DNA from: JAEZPW01 sp035629075
GTDB lineage: Bacteria > Acidobacteriota > Terriglobia > Terriglobales > Acidobacteriaceae
Assembly (NCBI GenBank): GCA_035629075.1
Contig: DASPIK010000010.1
Coordinates: 62,001-126,000, forward strand
Length of the DNA stretch: 64,000 nucleotides
Reading direction: 5' to 3'
The first letter of the stretch is position 1. The number at the start of each line of letters is the position of its first letter. A program made the translations under genes and the position numbers. Shown here in pieces: positions 25,065-33,380 of the stretch. The notes beneath the pieces are model-generated. The model did no database searches, was not told where the DNA came from, and saw only the letters and a list, made by a program, of their open reading frames with translations.

Positions 25065-27107
25065 TTATGCTGTCTGTGGTAATTCGCGCTGCCGTTCGTA
25101 GATCTCGCGCACGCGGTCAAGGGTGTCAGCCTCATCGGGTGATTTGTCGGGCCGAAGGCGAACGATGCGGGGGAAGCGCAGTGCATAACCGCTGTTATGG
25201 CGGTCGCCGCGCATGATGGCGTTGAATGCCACTTCGATCACGATCTTCGGTTCCACCTGCCGCACCCATCCATCGTCTTGGACCGTGTGCTGTTCAAACC
25301 ATTCCGACATCTTCAAGATCTCGGCGTCGGTGAGGCCGGTATAGGCCTTGCCGATATTGAGCAGCGGTTCGCCGGAAGGCGTGCGGGGGAGCGTGCTGGA
25401 CGTTTCTGTCGAGACCGGAGTAGGACGGGGCACAGTACCCCATTCAGACGATTTATCGCGCACCGCGAACGTGTAGTCGCTCAAGATGCCGGCGCGCTTG
25501 CCGTGACCAGGCTCAACGGCGGTTACGACAACGTCGAGCGTTGCTAGTTCCCGCTTCAACTTCAGCCACGATTTGCCGCGCCGCCCGGGCGTGTAAGGCG
25601 ACTGCATATCCTTAATCATCAGGCCTTCGTTGCCGCGGGCCTGCGCGCTGTCGAACATCTCGGCAAGATGGCGCGGCGAGTCGGCGTGAAGCACCGGCGC
25701 GCGAATGATCAAGGACTTGTGAGCGGATGACTGCATGGACGGGTGATCGGACGAAAGATCGGATGAACGCATGAGCGGATGAACGGATGATCTGTCCTGG
25801 ACGAGTTGTGCATCGTCGGCAGATTCAGGAGGCGCGTCGAAGTCGAACTTGTGCTGGTGATCTTCGTAAGGCCGGAGCTTGCGCGTGCGTTTAATGCCAG
25901 CTTGCAGGAACTGCGGCGAGAGGAAGAGTTCGTTGAGCAGCTTTGTGCGTTCCTGAAGCGGCCTGTCGATGACTAGGTCGCCGCGAGCGTAGAGGACGTC
26001 GAAAACAACGTAGGCTACCGGGAAGTCGCGCTGGATTTTTGCTGTTGGGCGTTTGCGGCCGAGGCGCTGTTGAAGGGCGGTGAAGGGCAGGGCGCGGCCG
26101 AAGTTTTCGCCGGTGAAGTCCCAGGCGAGTATTTCGCCGTCGAAGATCACGTCGGGGAATGCCGCCAGCGGATCGAGCAACTCAGGGAATGACTCGCTGA
26201 TTTCGTCGAACGTGCGCGAAAACAGGCGGACGTCACCGTGGGCCACGTGTGCCTGGGCGCGAATTCCGTCGTACTTGTCTTCGATCTGCGCGTAGTGAAA
26301 GAACTCGAAGGCCTCGGTGGAGGTCTCGACAGGACTGGCGAGCATAAAGCCGATGGGGTGCAGCAGGCGCATGCGGGCTTCCGAGAGGCGGTGCTCGGCG
26401 GCGAGGCGGAGCGTCTGGCCGATATCGCCGAGCATCATGTTGGCGCGCTGAACTTGCCGCACCGGGTCGCCGTAAGCAACGGCAATGGCCTCCTCGACCA
26501 GGCTCTCTTTCAAGCCGATACGCAGCTCGCCGGTCATGATCTTGATCAGGTACTTGGCTTCGAGCGGCGTTGCTCGACTGAGCAGATCGCGAAGTGAGTG
26601 AGCCTTGGCCGCCACACCCCGGGCTGCGGCAATGGCGCGGAAGGCGTGAGCGGCTTCGAGCACGGTGATCCGCGCTTGTACTGCAGAGGAAGAAGAGGAA
26701 CCGGATGAGTCACTCAAATTCGCATTCTGGTCTTTTGCGCCCTCTCGTTCCGGAGAAGACTGCGGCACATCGTGTGTAGGACGGGCGAACGCCGCAGCAG
26801 GGCTGAATACGGGGACGGAGAGAACATCGAATGCAGCGGCGCCGAGGTCTCCGTAGCGGCGGTAAGCGGCGCTGAGCGCGTCACCGGACTGGCCGGAGAG
26901 TTCAGCGACGACGTGCCAGAGCAGGCGGCCTCCGACCTGAAGGGTGGTTTCTTCGTAGGCCGGGAAGGGGCGTCCTGAGAAGAAGACGGCTGAAATGGCG
27001 GATTCTTCTACGCTGCGCGAACGAAAGTAGTCCGCCAGGAGGCGAACCTTTTCGAGCTTCTTGGTTGTGGCCGCGATCGCTTCGGCAGTTTGAGCAAAAG
27101 CCTGCAT
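25065..27107 (-). CDS. ATP-dependent DNA ligase with in-frame repeat insertions
   Basis: Seals nicks in DNA using ATP. Domains: N-terminal helical domain (to about residue 245, with LIKIMTGELRIGLKESLVEEA); adenylation domain with motif I EDKYDGIRAQ (adenylated Lys about 278), FDGEILAWD, VVFDVLYARGDLV, and EGLMIKDMQSPYTPGRRGKS with WLKLKRE; OB-fold C-terminal domain ending RFPRIVRLRPDKSPDEADT. At 680 residues it is longer than I expect for this family. The excess falls in three low-complexity stretches (about residues 104-148, 436-464 and 554-576) whose DNA matches intergenic repeat families. The ATG at 27107 (MQAFAQTAEAIAATTKKLEK) is conserved-looking. Confidence 0.92.
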   Translation of the reverse strand: MQAFAQTAEAIAATTKKLEKVRLLADYFRSRSVEESAISAVFFSGRPFPAYEETTLQVGGRLLWHVVAELSGQSGDALSAAYRRYGDLGAAAFDVLSVPVFSPAAAFARPTHDVPQSSPEREGAKDQNANLSDSSGSSSSSAVQARITVLEAAHAFRAIAAARGVAAKAHSLRDLLSRATPLEAKYLIKIMTGELRIGLKESLVEEAIAVAYGDPVRQVQRANMMLGDIGQTLRLAAEHRLSEARMRLLHPIGFMLASPVETSTEAFEFFHYAQIEDKYDGIRAQAHVAHGDVRLFSRTFDEISESFPELLDPLAAFPDVIFDGEILAWDFTGENFGRALPFTALQQRLGRKRPTAKIQRDFPVAYVVFDVLYARGDLVIDRPLQERTKLLNELFLSPQFLQAGIKRTRKLRPYEDHQHKFDFDAPPESADDAQLVQDRSSVHPLMRSSDLSSDHPSMQSSAHKSLIIRAPVLHADSPRHLAEMFDSAQARGNEGLMIKDMQSPYTPGRRGKSWLKLKRELATLDVVVTAVEPGHGKRAGILSDYTFAVRDKSSEWGTVPRPTPVSTETSSTLPRTPSGEPLLNIGKAYTGLTDAEILKMSEWFEQHTVQDDGWVRQVEPKIVIEVAFNAIMRGDRHNSGYALRFPRIVRLRPDKSPDEADTLDRVREIYERQRELPQTA
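25422..25441. repeat. Family B repeat inside the ligase gene
   Basis: AGGACGGGGCACAGTACCCC, close to 24388-24405. In the ligase it encodes GTVPRPTP on the other strand, in a linker before the C-terminal OB fold. Confidence 0.55.
25713..25795. repeat. Tandem GCGGATGAACGGATGA-type repeat inside the ligase gene
   Basis: Four or more GGATGA-containing units in tandem. They encode a Ser/Asp/His-rich insert (RSSDLSSDHPSMQSSAHKS) between two otherwise conserved ligase segments (HKFDFDAP and IRAPVLHADSP). Confidence 0.6.
26777..26790. repeat. Family B fragment inside the ligase gene
   Basis: TAGGACGGGCGAAC, identical over 13 bases to the intergenic word at 28488-28500. It encodes the ARPT part of a low-complexity insert in the N-terminal domain. 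Confidence 0.4.
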
Positions 27108-27322
27108 TCTCTTACTGAGATGCCGGGGTGGGGAAACCTATCGTAGAGGACACGCGGACGCAGGGGAACCGGGGGAGTCCCGTTCGGGAGAATCGGCGAT
27201 TGAAGAAACGACGCGAGGCATAGAGCGGCCCTCCAGCCGTGATAGGTTTCCCGGCGGGATGGCTGCTGGATGTCGTACAATACGTGTATCACCTGGTTAA
27301 CGGGCATCATCTAATACTCTGC

Positions 27323-28351
27323 ATGTTTAAGTGGCGGAAAAATCTGCGTTTTTTGGCGGCGCTTCAGCTCGTGCCGGCGCTGGAGAGCGGTGAAGAAACG
27401 CTGGTAGGCGGGCAGGCCGTGCTTGAGGGCGTCATGATGCGCTCTCCTCATGCATGGGGCATTGCCGTGCGCAAGCCTTCGGGCGAAGTGGCTACTCATT
27501 CGGAACCGCTGGATCGGCCCTCGGAAAAGCATAAGTGGATGGGCTGGCCGGTGCTGCGGGGCGTCGTGACCATGGGGCACGCGATGAAGCTCGGCTTCCG
27601 CGCGCTGAAGTTCTCCGCGAACGTTGCGCTGGACGAGGCGCAACCCGATACCAAACCGGAAGAGAAGTTACAGCTCAGCGGCTGGCTGATGGCGCTGAAC
27701 ATCGTCATCTCTCTCGGGTTTTTCATCTTTATGTATAAGTTCCTGCCGCTGCTGGCGGCGACGGAATTGAAAAACCTGAATCCGATATTCGACAGCCAGA
27801 TCGCGTTCAACGTGGTTGACGGCATCATTCGCATTCTGCTGTTCCTGCTGTTCATCTGGTCGACGTCACTTTGGAAGGACCTGCGGCGGGTTTACGAATA
27901 CCACGGGGCCGAGCACAAGACGGTGTTCGCGTTCGAGTCGGGCGACCAGCTCACGATCCCGAATGCGCAGAAGTTTTCGACATTCCACCCGCGCTGCGGC
28001 ACCAGCTTCCTCATGACCGTGATGCTGATCTCGATCGTGGTTTACACGCTGGTTCCGGTGCATACATTCTGGTCGCGGTTTGCGATCCGGATCGTGCTGC
28101 TGCCGGTGATCGCGGGCCTGTCGTACGAGATTATTCGCTTCGCGGCTAAGGCTAGGGCCAAGGCGCTGAACAGTGGGAAGTCCGTAGGATTCGGATCGAT
28201 GCTGTTCACGGCGCTCACGGCTCCAGGGCTCTGGTTGCAGAGGATTACGACGCAGCCTCCGGCTGACGACCAGGTGGAATGCGCAATCGTTGCGCTTAAT
28301 GCTTCGATGGAAATCGAGAAGCAGCGCGGCGGGGAAATGGTGTTGGCATGA
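27323..28351 (+). CDS. DUF1385 (YqhQ-like) membrane protein
   Basis: 342 residues. Domain signature ETLVGGQAVLEGVMMRSPHAW at the N-terminus, then GWPVLRGVVTMGHAMKLGFRAL. Four or so membrane helices (WLMALNIVISLGFFIFMYKF; IIRILLFLLFIWSTSLW; further on LIAIVVYT-like segments) surround YEYHGAEHKTVFAFE and FHPRCGTSFLMTV. These His/Cys motifs are typical of DUF1385. Function unknown. The frame is open to 27239, but MFKWRKNLRF at 27323 fits the family better. prfA follows about 210 nt later, an association seen in other bacteria. Confidence 0.88.
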   Translation: MFKWRKNLRFLAALQLVPALESGEETLVGGQAVLEGVMMRSPHAWGIAVRKPSGEVATHSEPLDRPSEKHKWMGWPVLRGVVTMGHAMKLGFRALKFSANVALDEAQPDTKPEEKLQLSGWLMALNIVISLGFFIFMYKFLPLLAATELKNLNPIFDSQIAFNVVDGIIRILLFLLFIWSTSLWKDLRRVYEYHGAEHKTVFAFESGDQLTIPNAQKFSTFHPRCGTSFLMTVMLISIVVYTLVPVHTFWSRFAIRIVLLPVIAGLSYEIIRFAAKARAKALNSGKSVGFGSMLFTALTAPGLWLQRITTQPPADDQVECAIVALNASMEIEKQRGGEMVLA

Positions 28352-28486
28352 AGAAGCGCTATCAGTTCGTAGTGGTCAGTTCTCAGACATTCTTCCATTA
28401 GCAGGACCCTGCGTGCGTCCGCACGCCTCCACTCTGTTCCGCTTACAATAGAATCACGCACGAGGATCAAAGACCCACCGTTTCGC

Positions 28487-28517
28487 CTAGGACGGGCGAA
28501 GGATGGGGCACCCCAGG
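28487..28517. repeat. Family B repeat upstream of prfA
   Basis: CTAGGACGGGCGAAGGATGG followed by GGCACCCCAGG, a diverged hairpin-type copy in the DUF1385-prfA spacer. The rest of that spacer (28352-28486) shows nothing I can name. Confidence 0.45.
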
Positions 28518-28564
28518 TTATGGGGAACTCCGGCTCCAACGAGAGCCGAGAACTGAGAACTTCC

Positions 28565-29644
28565 ATGTTTGACCGGTTAGACCAAATCGAAGCTAAGTAC
28601 GAGGAACTCACGCAGGCGCTGGCCTCGCCGGAGATCATGACCGATTCCGGCAAGTATCAGAAGACGGCCAAGGCGCACAGCGAAATCGCGCCCGTGGTGG
28701 AGCGCTATCGCGAATACAAGAGCGTGAAACAGAGCATCGCCGACAGCCGCGCCCTGCTCGAGTCCGAAACCGATCCGGACATGCGGGCCTATGCGCAGGA
28801 AGAGCTGGAGCGTTCCGAGCAACGGCTGGGCGACTGCGAGCAGGAACTCAAGGTGCTGCTGCTGCCCAAGGACCCGAACGACGACAAGAACGTTGTGCTT
28901 GAAATTCGTGCCGGCACGGGCGGAGACGAAGCCACGCTGTTCGCGGCTGAGATCTTCCGCATGTACGCACGTTACGCAGAAACGCAACGCTGGCGCATGG
29001 AAGTCCTGTCCACGTCGGAGTCGGGGGTTGGCGGGCTGAAGGAAGTCATCGCCATTATCGAAGGTCACGGTGCTTATTCGCGCCTCAAGTACGAGAGCGG
29101 AGTGCATCGCGTGCAGCGCGTCCCGGCAACAGAACAGCAGGGGCGCGTACACACGTCGGCCGTAACGGTTGCCGTGCTGCCCGAAGCCGAAGACGTCGAT
29201 ATCAAGATTGACCCGAAGGACCTGAAGATCGATACGTTCTGCTCGTCTGGGCCGGGTGGGCAGTCTGTGAACACGACTTACTCGGCCGTGCGCATCACCC
29301 ACATTCCAACGAACACCGTGGTGAGCTGCCAAGACGAGAAGTCGCAAATCAAGAACCGCGAAAAGGGCATGCGCGTGCTGCGCGCGCGACTCTACGAGGT
29401 CGAGCAGCAGAAGCAGCACGAGGCGCTCGCGAAAGAGCGCAAGGCAATGGTGGGAAGCGGTGACCGCAGCGAGAAGATCCGCACTTATAACTTCCCGCAG
29501 AATCGCGTAACCGATCATCGCATCGGCCTCACGATTCATCAGCTCACCGAAGTTATGGACGGCAAACTACAGCCGTTCATCGACGCGCTTATCACGTACT
29601 ACCAGGCAGAGAAACTGAAGGCGGAAGCGGTCGCGATTGGTTGA
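28565..29644 (+). CDS. prfA: Peptide chain release factor 1
   Basis: Recognises UAA and UAG stop codons and triggers peptide release. The 359 residues contain the RF1 anticodon-like motif region RVPATEQQGRVHTSAVTVAV (PxT = PAT) and the catalytic GGQ in SSGPGGQSVNTTYSAVRITH near residue 231, followed by QDEKSQIKNREKGM. The ATG at 28565 (MFDRLDQIEAKYEEL) is the standard RF1 start; the open frame upstream is repeat-rich spacer. Its methylase gene prmC is not adjacent but about 5.2 kb downstream on the same strand. Confidence 0.96.
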   Translation: MFDRLDQIEAKYEELTQALASPEIMTDSGKYQKTAKAHSEIAPVVERYREYKSVKQSIADSRALLESETDPDMRAYAQEELERSEQRLGDCEQELKVLLLPKDPNDDKNVVLEIRAGTGGDEATLFAAEIFRMYARYAETQRWRMEVLSTSESGVGGLKEVIAIIEGHGAYSRLKYESGVHRVQRVPATEQQGRVHTSAVTVAVLPEAEDVDIKIDPKDLKIDTFCSSGPGGQSVNTTYSAVRITHIPTNTVVSCQDEKSQIKNREKGMRVLRARLYEVEQQKQHEALAKERKAMVGSGDRSEKIRTYNFPQNRVTDHRIGLTIHQLTEVMDGKLQPFIDALITYYQAEKLKAEAVAIG

Positions 29645-29690
29645 CGAGATTTGATGATTCCATGATTTGATGACTTGACGATTTCGATTC
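29644..29690. repeat. Family C repeat after prfA
   Basis: GAGATTTGATGATTCCATG and ATTTGATGACTTGACGATTT follow the prfA stop directly. Confidence 0.5.
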
Positions 29691-29699
29691 GGTATTAGA

Positions 29700-29730
29700 G
29701 GGCTGGCTTTTGACCAGCCCCTTTTCTTTT
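29700..29730 (+). terminator. Rho-independent terminator of prfA
   Basis: GGGCTGG (29700-29706) / CCAGCCC (29713-29719) with a short loop, followed by CTTTTCTTTT. Confidence 0.85.
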
Positions 29731-29763
29731 GTGCACAACTGCGGAACGTTGAGGTGACGGTAG

Positions 29764-29789
29764 GGATCCCTCGCTGCGCTCGGGATGAC
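29764..29789. repeat. Interspersed palindromic repeat, family A, diverged copy 3
   Basis: GGATCCCTCGCTGCGCTCGG followed by GATGAC: same frame of bases as copies 1 and 2 with several substitutions. The remainder of the spacer to 30148 contains related fragments (GCGCTTCGGGCTGACGA at about 29905) but no gene I can support. Confidence 0.55.
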
Positions 29790-30148
29790 AAATGCTGGAC
29801 GACGCCGCGCCTCGGGATCACGAATGCCGGGTGACTCGGCGGTACGGATGGCAACTGCTGTGGGCCAGGCTGCTCTCGAGACAACAAGTGCCTGTGGTCC
29901 ATGCTGCGCTTCGGGCTGACGACTGCTTTCGGCCTCCTTCCGGCGTGACGCTCTGGAGTTGTGGTACTATCTCGCGCGCTGCTCATGTGAGGATGGCAGC
30001 TCGGTCCGCGTCCGCGGGCCCTATCAGGACTCAGTTCGTGCCGGTGGACATCGTGTGCTCAGGGGTGGGTGCGCGGTGTGAGGAGACACATCGGCAATCC
30101 GTTTTCTTTTTCCGCACGCGTTCGCCGCGTGCGCGCATGAGGAGAACT

Positions 30149-31654
30149 ATGTCCACAGCAGCAACAATCAAGCCAGATGCCCGAGTGGCGGGCTTCGTAT
30201 CGGTTCCCCGAAAAATGCTGATCGGAGGACGCTGGGTTGACTCCGCGTCCGGCAAGACCTTTCCCACCTATGATCCAGCTACAGGAGAAGTGCTGGCGCA
30301 GATCGCCGAGGGTGGATGGGAAGACATCAACCGCGCCGTAAAGTCGGCCCGCAACGCGTTTGACCACGGGCCATGGCGCAAGATGACTGCTTCTGAGCGC
30401 GGCAGGCTCATCTGGAAGCTTGCCGACCTGCTCGAACGCAACCTGGAGGAATTCGCGCAACTCGAGAGCCTGGACAACGGCAAACCTCTTGGGGTCGCCC
30501 GCGTGGCCGACGTCCCGCTTGCGGTGGATCTGTTCCGCTATATGGCGGGATGGGCCACGAAGATTGAGGGCAACACCATTCCATTATCGGTTCCGTACAC
30601 GCCGGGCGCGCGCTATCTGGCGTATACCTTGCGCGAACCGGTAGGCGTGGTCGGACAGATCATTCCGTGGAACTTCCCATTGCTGATGGCCGCCTGGAAG
30701 CTCGGTCCAGCGCTGGCTACGGGTTGCACCGTGGTGCTGAAGCCGGCGGAACAAACGCCATTGTCGGCACTTCGCTTGGGTGAACTCATCCTGGAAGCTG
30801 GATTCCCGGAAGGCGTCGTCAACATCGTGCCGGGTTACGGCGAAACGGCGGGCGCGCCGCTCGCAGCGCATCCGGACGTAGACAAAGTGGCGTTCACCGG
30901 ATCAACCGAAGTGGGAAAACTCATCCTGCAGGCGGCTGCTGGAAACCTGAAGAAGGTGTCGCTCGAACTTGGCGGCAAGTCGCCGAATATCGTGCTCGAC
31001 GATGCCGACCTGGATGTTGCCGTTCCCGGAGCGGCAAGTGCGATCTTCTTCAATCACGGCCAGTGCTGCTGTGCCGGGTCACGCCTGTATGTTCATAACA
31101 AGCTGTTCGACAAAGTGGTCGATGGCGTGGCGGCACATGCGAAGAAGATCAAAGTCGGCCCCGGCATGCGTTCGGATAGCGACATGGGACCTCTGGTTTC
31201 GCAGGAGCAACTCGAACGCGTGTGCGGATATCTCGACGCCGGCAAGCAGGAAGGCGCGCAGGCCGTCTGCGGCGGAGGACGCTACGGCGAGAAGGGCTAC
31301 TTCGTCGAACCAACCGTTTTGGTCAACACAAACGAGAGGATGAAGGTGGTGCAGGAGGAGATATTCGGGCCGGTTGTGACGGCAATGCCGTTCTCAGATC
31401 CGGAGGAACTTTTGCCACGTGCTAACGACACGGTGTATGGACTGGCAGCAGCGGTATGGTCGAAGGACATCGGAAAAGCAAACACCATTGCGGCGGAGTT
31501 GCGCGCTGGAACGGTGTGGATCAACTGCTACAACATATTTGACGCGGCTATGCCTTTCGGCGGCTACAAGCAGTCGGGCTGGGGCCGCGAGATGGGACAT
31601 GACGCGCTGGAGATGTACACGGAGACTAAGGCCGTCTGTACACGACTGTCGTGA
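30149..31654 (+). CDS. NAD(P)+-dependent aldehyde dehydrogenase
   Basis: Oxidises aldehydes to acids; 501 residues, the usual ALDH-superfamily length, closest in feel to class 1/2 enzymes. Motifs: cofactor site PVGVVGQIIPWNFPL and FTGSTEVGK; catalytic base Glu at about 273 in LELGGKSPN; nucleophile Cys307 in NHGQCCCAGSR; EEIFGPV; and PFGGYKQSGWGRE near the end. GAGGAG lies four bases before ATG 30149, which decides against the longer open frame from 29792 that reads through repeat DNA. Specific substrate unknown. Confidence 0.94.
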   Translation: MSTAATIKPDARVAGFVSVPRKMLIGGRWVDSASGKTFPTYDPATGEVLAQIAEGGWEDINRAVKSARNAFDHGPWRKMTASERGRLIWKLADLLERNLEEFAQLESLDNGKPLGVARVADVPLAVDLFRYMAGWATKIEGNTIPLSVPYTPGARYLAYTLREPVGVVGQIIPWNFPLLMAAWKLGPALATGCTVVLKPAEQTPLSALRLGELILEAGFPEGVVNIVPGYGETAGAPLAAHPDVDKVAFTGSTEVGKLILQAAAGNLKKVSLELGGKSPNIVLDDADLDVAVPGAASAIFFNHGQCCCAGSRLYVHNKLFDKVVDGVAAHAKKIKVGPGMRSDSDMGPLVSQEQLERVCGYLDAGKQEGAQAVCGGGRYGEKGYFVEPTVLVNTNERMKVVQEEIFGPVVTAMPFSDPEELLPRANDTVYGLAAAVWSKDIGKANTIAAELRAGTVWINCYNIFDAAMPFGGYKQSGWGREMGHDALEMYTETKAVCTRLS

Positions 31655-31702
31655 GGATGGCGAGAGCCGAGATGCCCTCGCCGCAGTCGGCGTCACTTGC
31701 TG

Positions 31703-31724
31703 AGGCCTGCCGATGCGCAGGCCT
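31703..31724. terminator. Terminator-like hairpin between convergent genes
   Basis: AGGCCTGC (31703-31710) / GCAGGCCT (31717-31724), then TTCAGTTT. It can serve the aldehyde dehydrogenase gene and perhaps the opposite gene ending at 31736. Confidence 0.55.
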
Positions 31725-31735
31725 TTCAGTTTGGG

Positions 31736-33198
31736 CTATACGGCGATCCTTGTGATCTGCTCGGCGACGAGCACGCGAGAACCCGCAGGCCAGGACTTTC
31801 CGTTTAGGCTGCCGGCGTGCGGCTGCCAGTAGAGAAGGCCCTTGATCGACATGCCATCGAGCGCAAAGATGTCACGAAGATTGCGGATGTTGATGAAAGT
31901 TGTCGAACTGCCCGTAATCACGGTGATGGGCACACCGCGTCCCGTTCCCACCTCTTTCAGATCCGCACTGAAGCCGCCGGTCTTGTCGTCGGACGCGATC
32001 ACGAAGTCATAAGCTCCTGAGATGAGGACAGCCTGTCGCCGCAGCGTCATTGTGGTTGCGTCGACGGTTGCCGGTGAACCCGGATGCGCTGTGCCGTGTA
32101 CGGCGATGTGCTGTCCGGCGAGCAGATTCTCCGCAGAAAAAGGTAACTGGAGCGCACTCTGCGCCGTCGCGACTCCGAACTGGACGCCAGGGGACCACGT
32201 GGCTAGCACGACTGTGCCGGTTGCGTCGAGGTTAGTGAGCATCGGCGCCTCTTCGCGAACGAACAGGGTCAGGCTGCCCGGCGAAACGGATGTGACCAAT
32301 CCGAGAAACGCGGCCTTGTTTTGCGTCGCGTCGTTCAAGGCTTCGGCCTGAACTTCACCGGCGTAGAGTGACCCCTGGTTCGACACGGCACCCCGGATGT
32401 CGACGAAATGACCCTTCTTCAGATCTTCGAGACGGCTGACACCCAAGAACTTTGACTGACCATCCACCTGGACGATATGTGGGCCGCCGAAAGGTGCGTT
32501 TTCCAAACCGATGTTGAAGCTACGTAACATCCAGCTGTCGGTACTTACGCTGAACACCACGCCGTGGACTTCGTCCAGCGGCAACGTGCTTCCAGGTGCG
32601 TTGTCAGCGGTCACGACAACCGAAGGCGTGATCTTGCCCGTGTATGCGCCTTGTGGTGTGTGCTCCAGGGAACTCCAAAGATCAAGCTTGATGATGATGG
32701 CAGAAGCGCTTGACTCACGGATCTGGAGTGCGGGAGTGATCGGTACGGTCACTTCCGATGTCCCCAGGACAGGAGTGAGCGCGACTGGCTGCGGCGGCGT
32801 GTTGGACGTGTCGAGCACGGTAAATCGGGGCGAGGAGAAGGCGAGAGTCACTTGCGAGTACGTGCCAATGGGGACCATGGCACCACTGTCAAACAGGGTG
32901 GAGAAGTCGGAGTATTGCGAGAACTCCTCGAGGACATCGAGGGGGTGAGCCGCGTTGATAGGTGCGCCGCCAGACTGAGGCTGAGCGACTTGACCTTTAT
33001 CTTCATCTGCAGCGACATCGTGTGGAATTGAGGGCTGACCTTGAGAACTGAAACGAGCGTGCCAGTGTGGGCGTAGGTCTGATCCGCCGGGCCGCTTGGA
33101 GTGACGCCGTTCCCACCGCAGGACACGAGAAGAATCAAGGAGAGAATGCCGATAAACAGCTTTGGGGCGCTGGCGAGCCTGATCATGCTTGCGGGCAT
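31736..33198 (-). pseudogene. Frameshifted DUF4382-like lipoprotein
   Basis: GGAGG lies six bases before ATG 33198, which starts lipoprotein signal MPASMIRLASAPKLFIGILS with lipobox LVSC. Then GTLVSVLKVSP and QMKIKVKSLSLS read in this frame to about 32990. The protein continues in a different frame as QSGGAPINAAHPLDVLEEFS to the stop at 31736. The continuation (SDFSTLFDSGAMVPIGTYSQ, then VTLAFSSPRFTVLDT) is the pattern of DUF4382-type exported proteins, followed by DUF5666-like beta repeats (FVDIRGAVSNQGSLYAGEV). About 485 residues if restored. I see no slippery run, so a simple indel or an assembly error is likelier than programmed shifting. Confidence 0.65.
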
Positions 33199-33380
33199 GG
33201 AGCACCTCCACGATGCGCAACTTTACATCCAGCTCGGGTCGGAGGGGAAGAGCTCACCAACGATGACGGTTCTAGCTATCAGCCCGACCAGCAGTCGCCA
33301 TAAGAACTTCGAATGAGGATTCTCCGGATTATAAGGTAAGCTGCTGTTTCCACATGATTTTGGGGGCAAAGGAGGCCGAC

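Noticed and set aside
29792..30148. N-terminal extension of the aldehyde dehydrogenase
   Set aside because: It reads through repeat DNA and precedes a perfect GAGGAG site at ATG 30149.
32975..33010. Programmed ribosomal frameshift in the DUF4382-like gene
   Set aside because: No slippery heptamer or homopolymer and no evident stimulatory structure; a plain indel is simpler.
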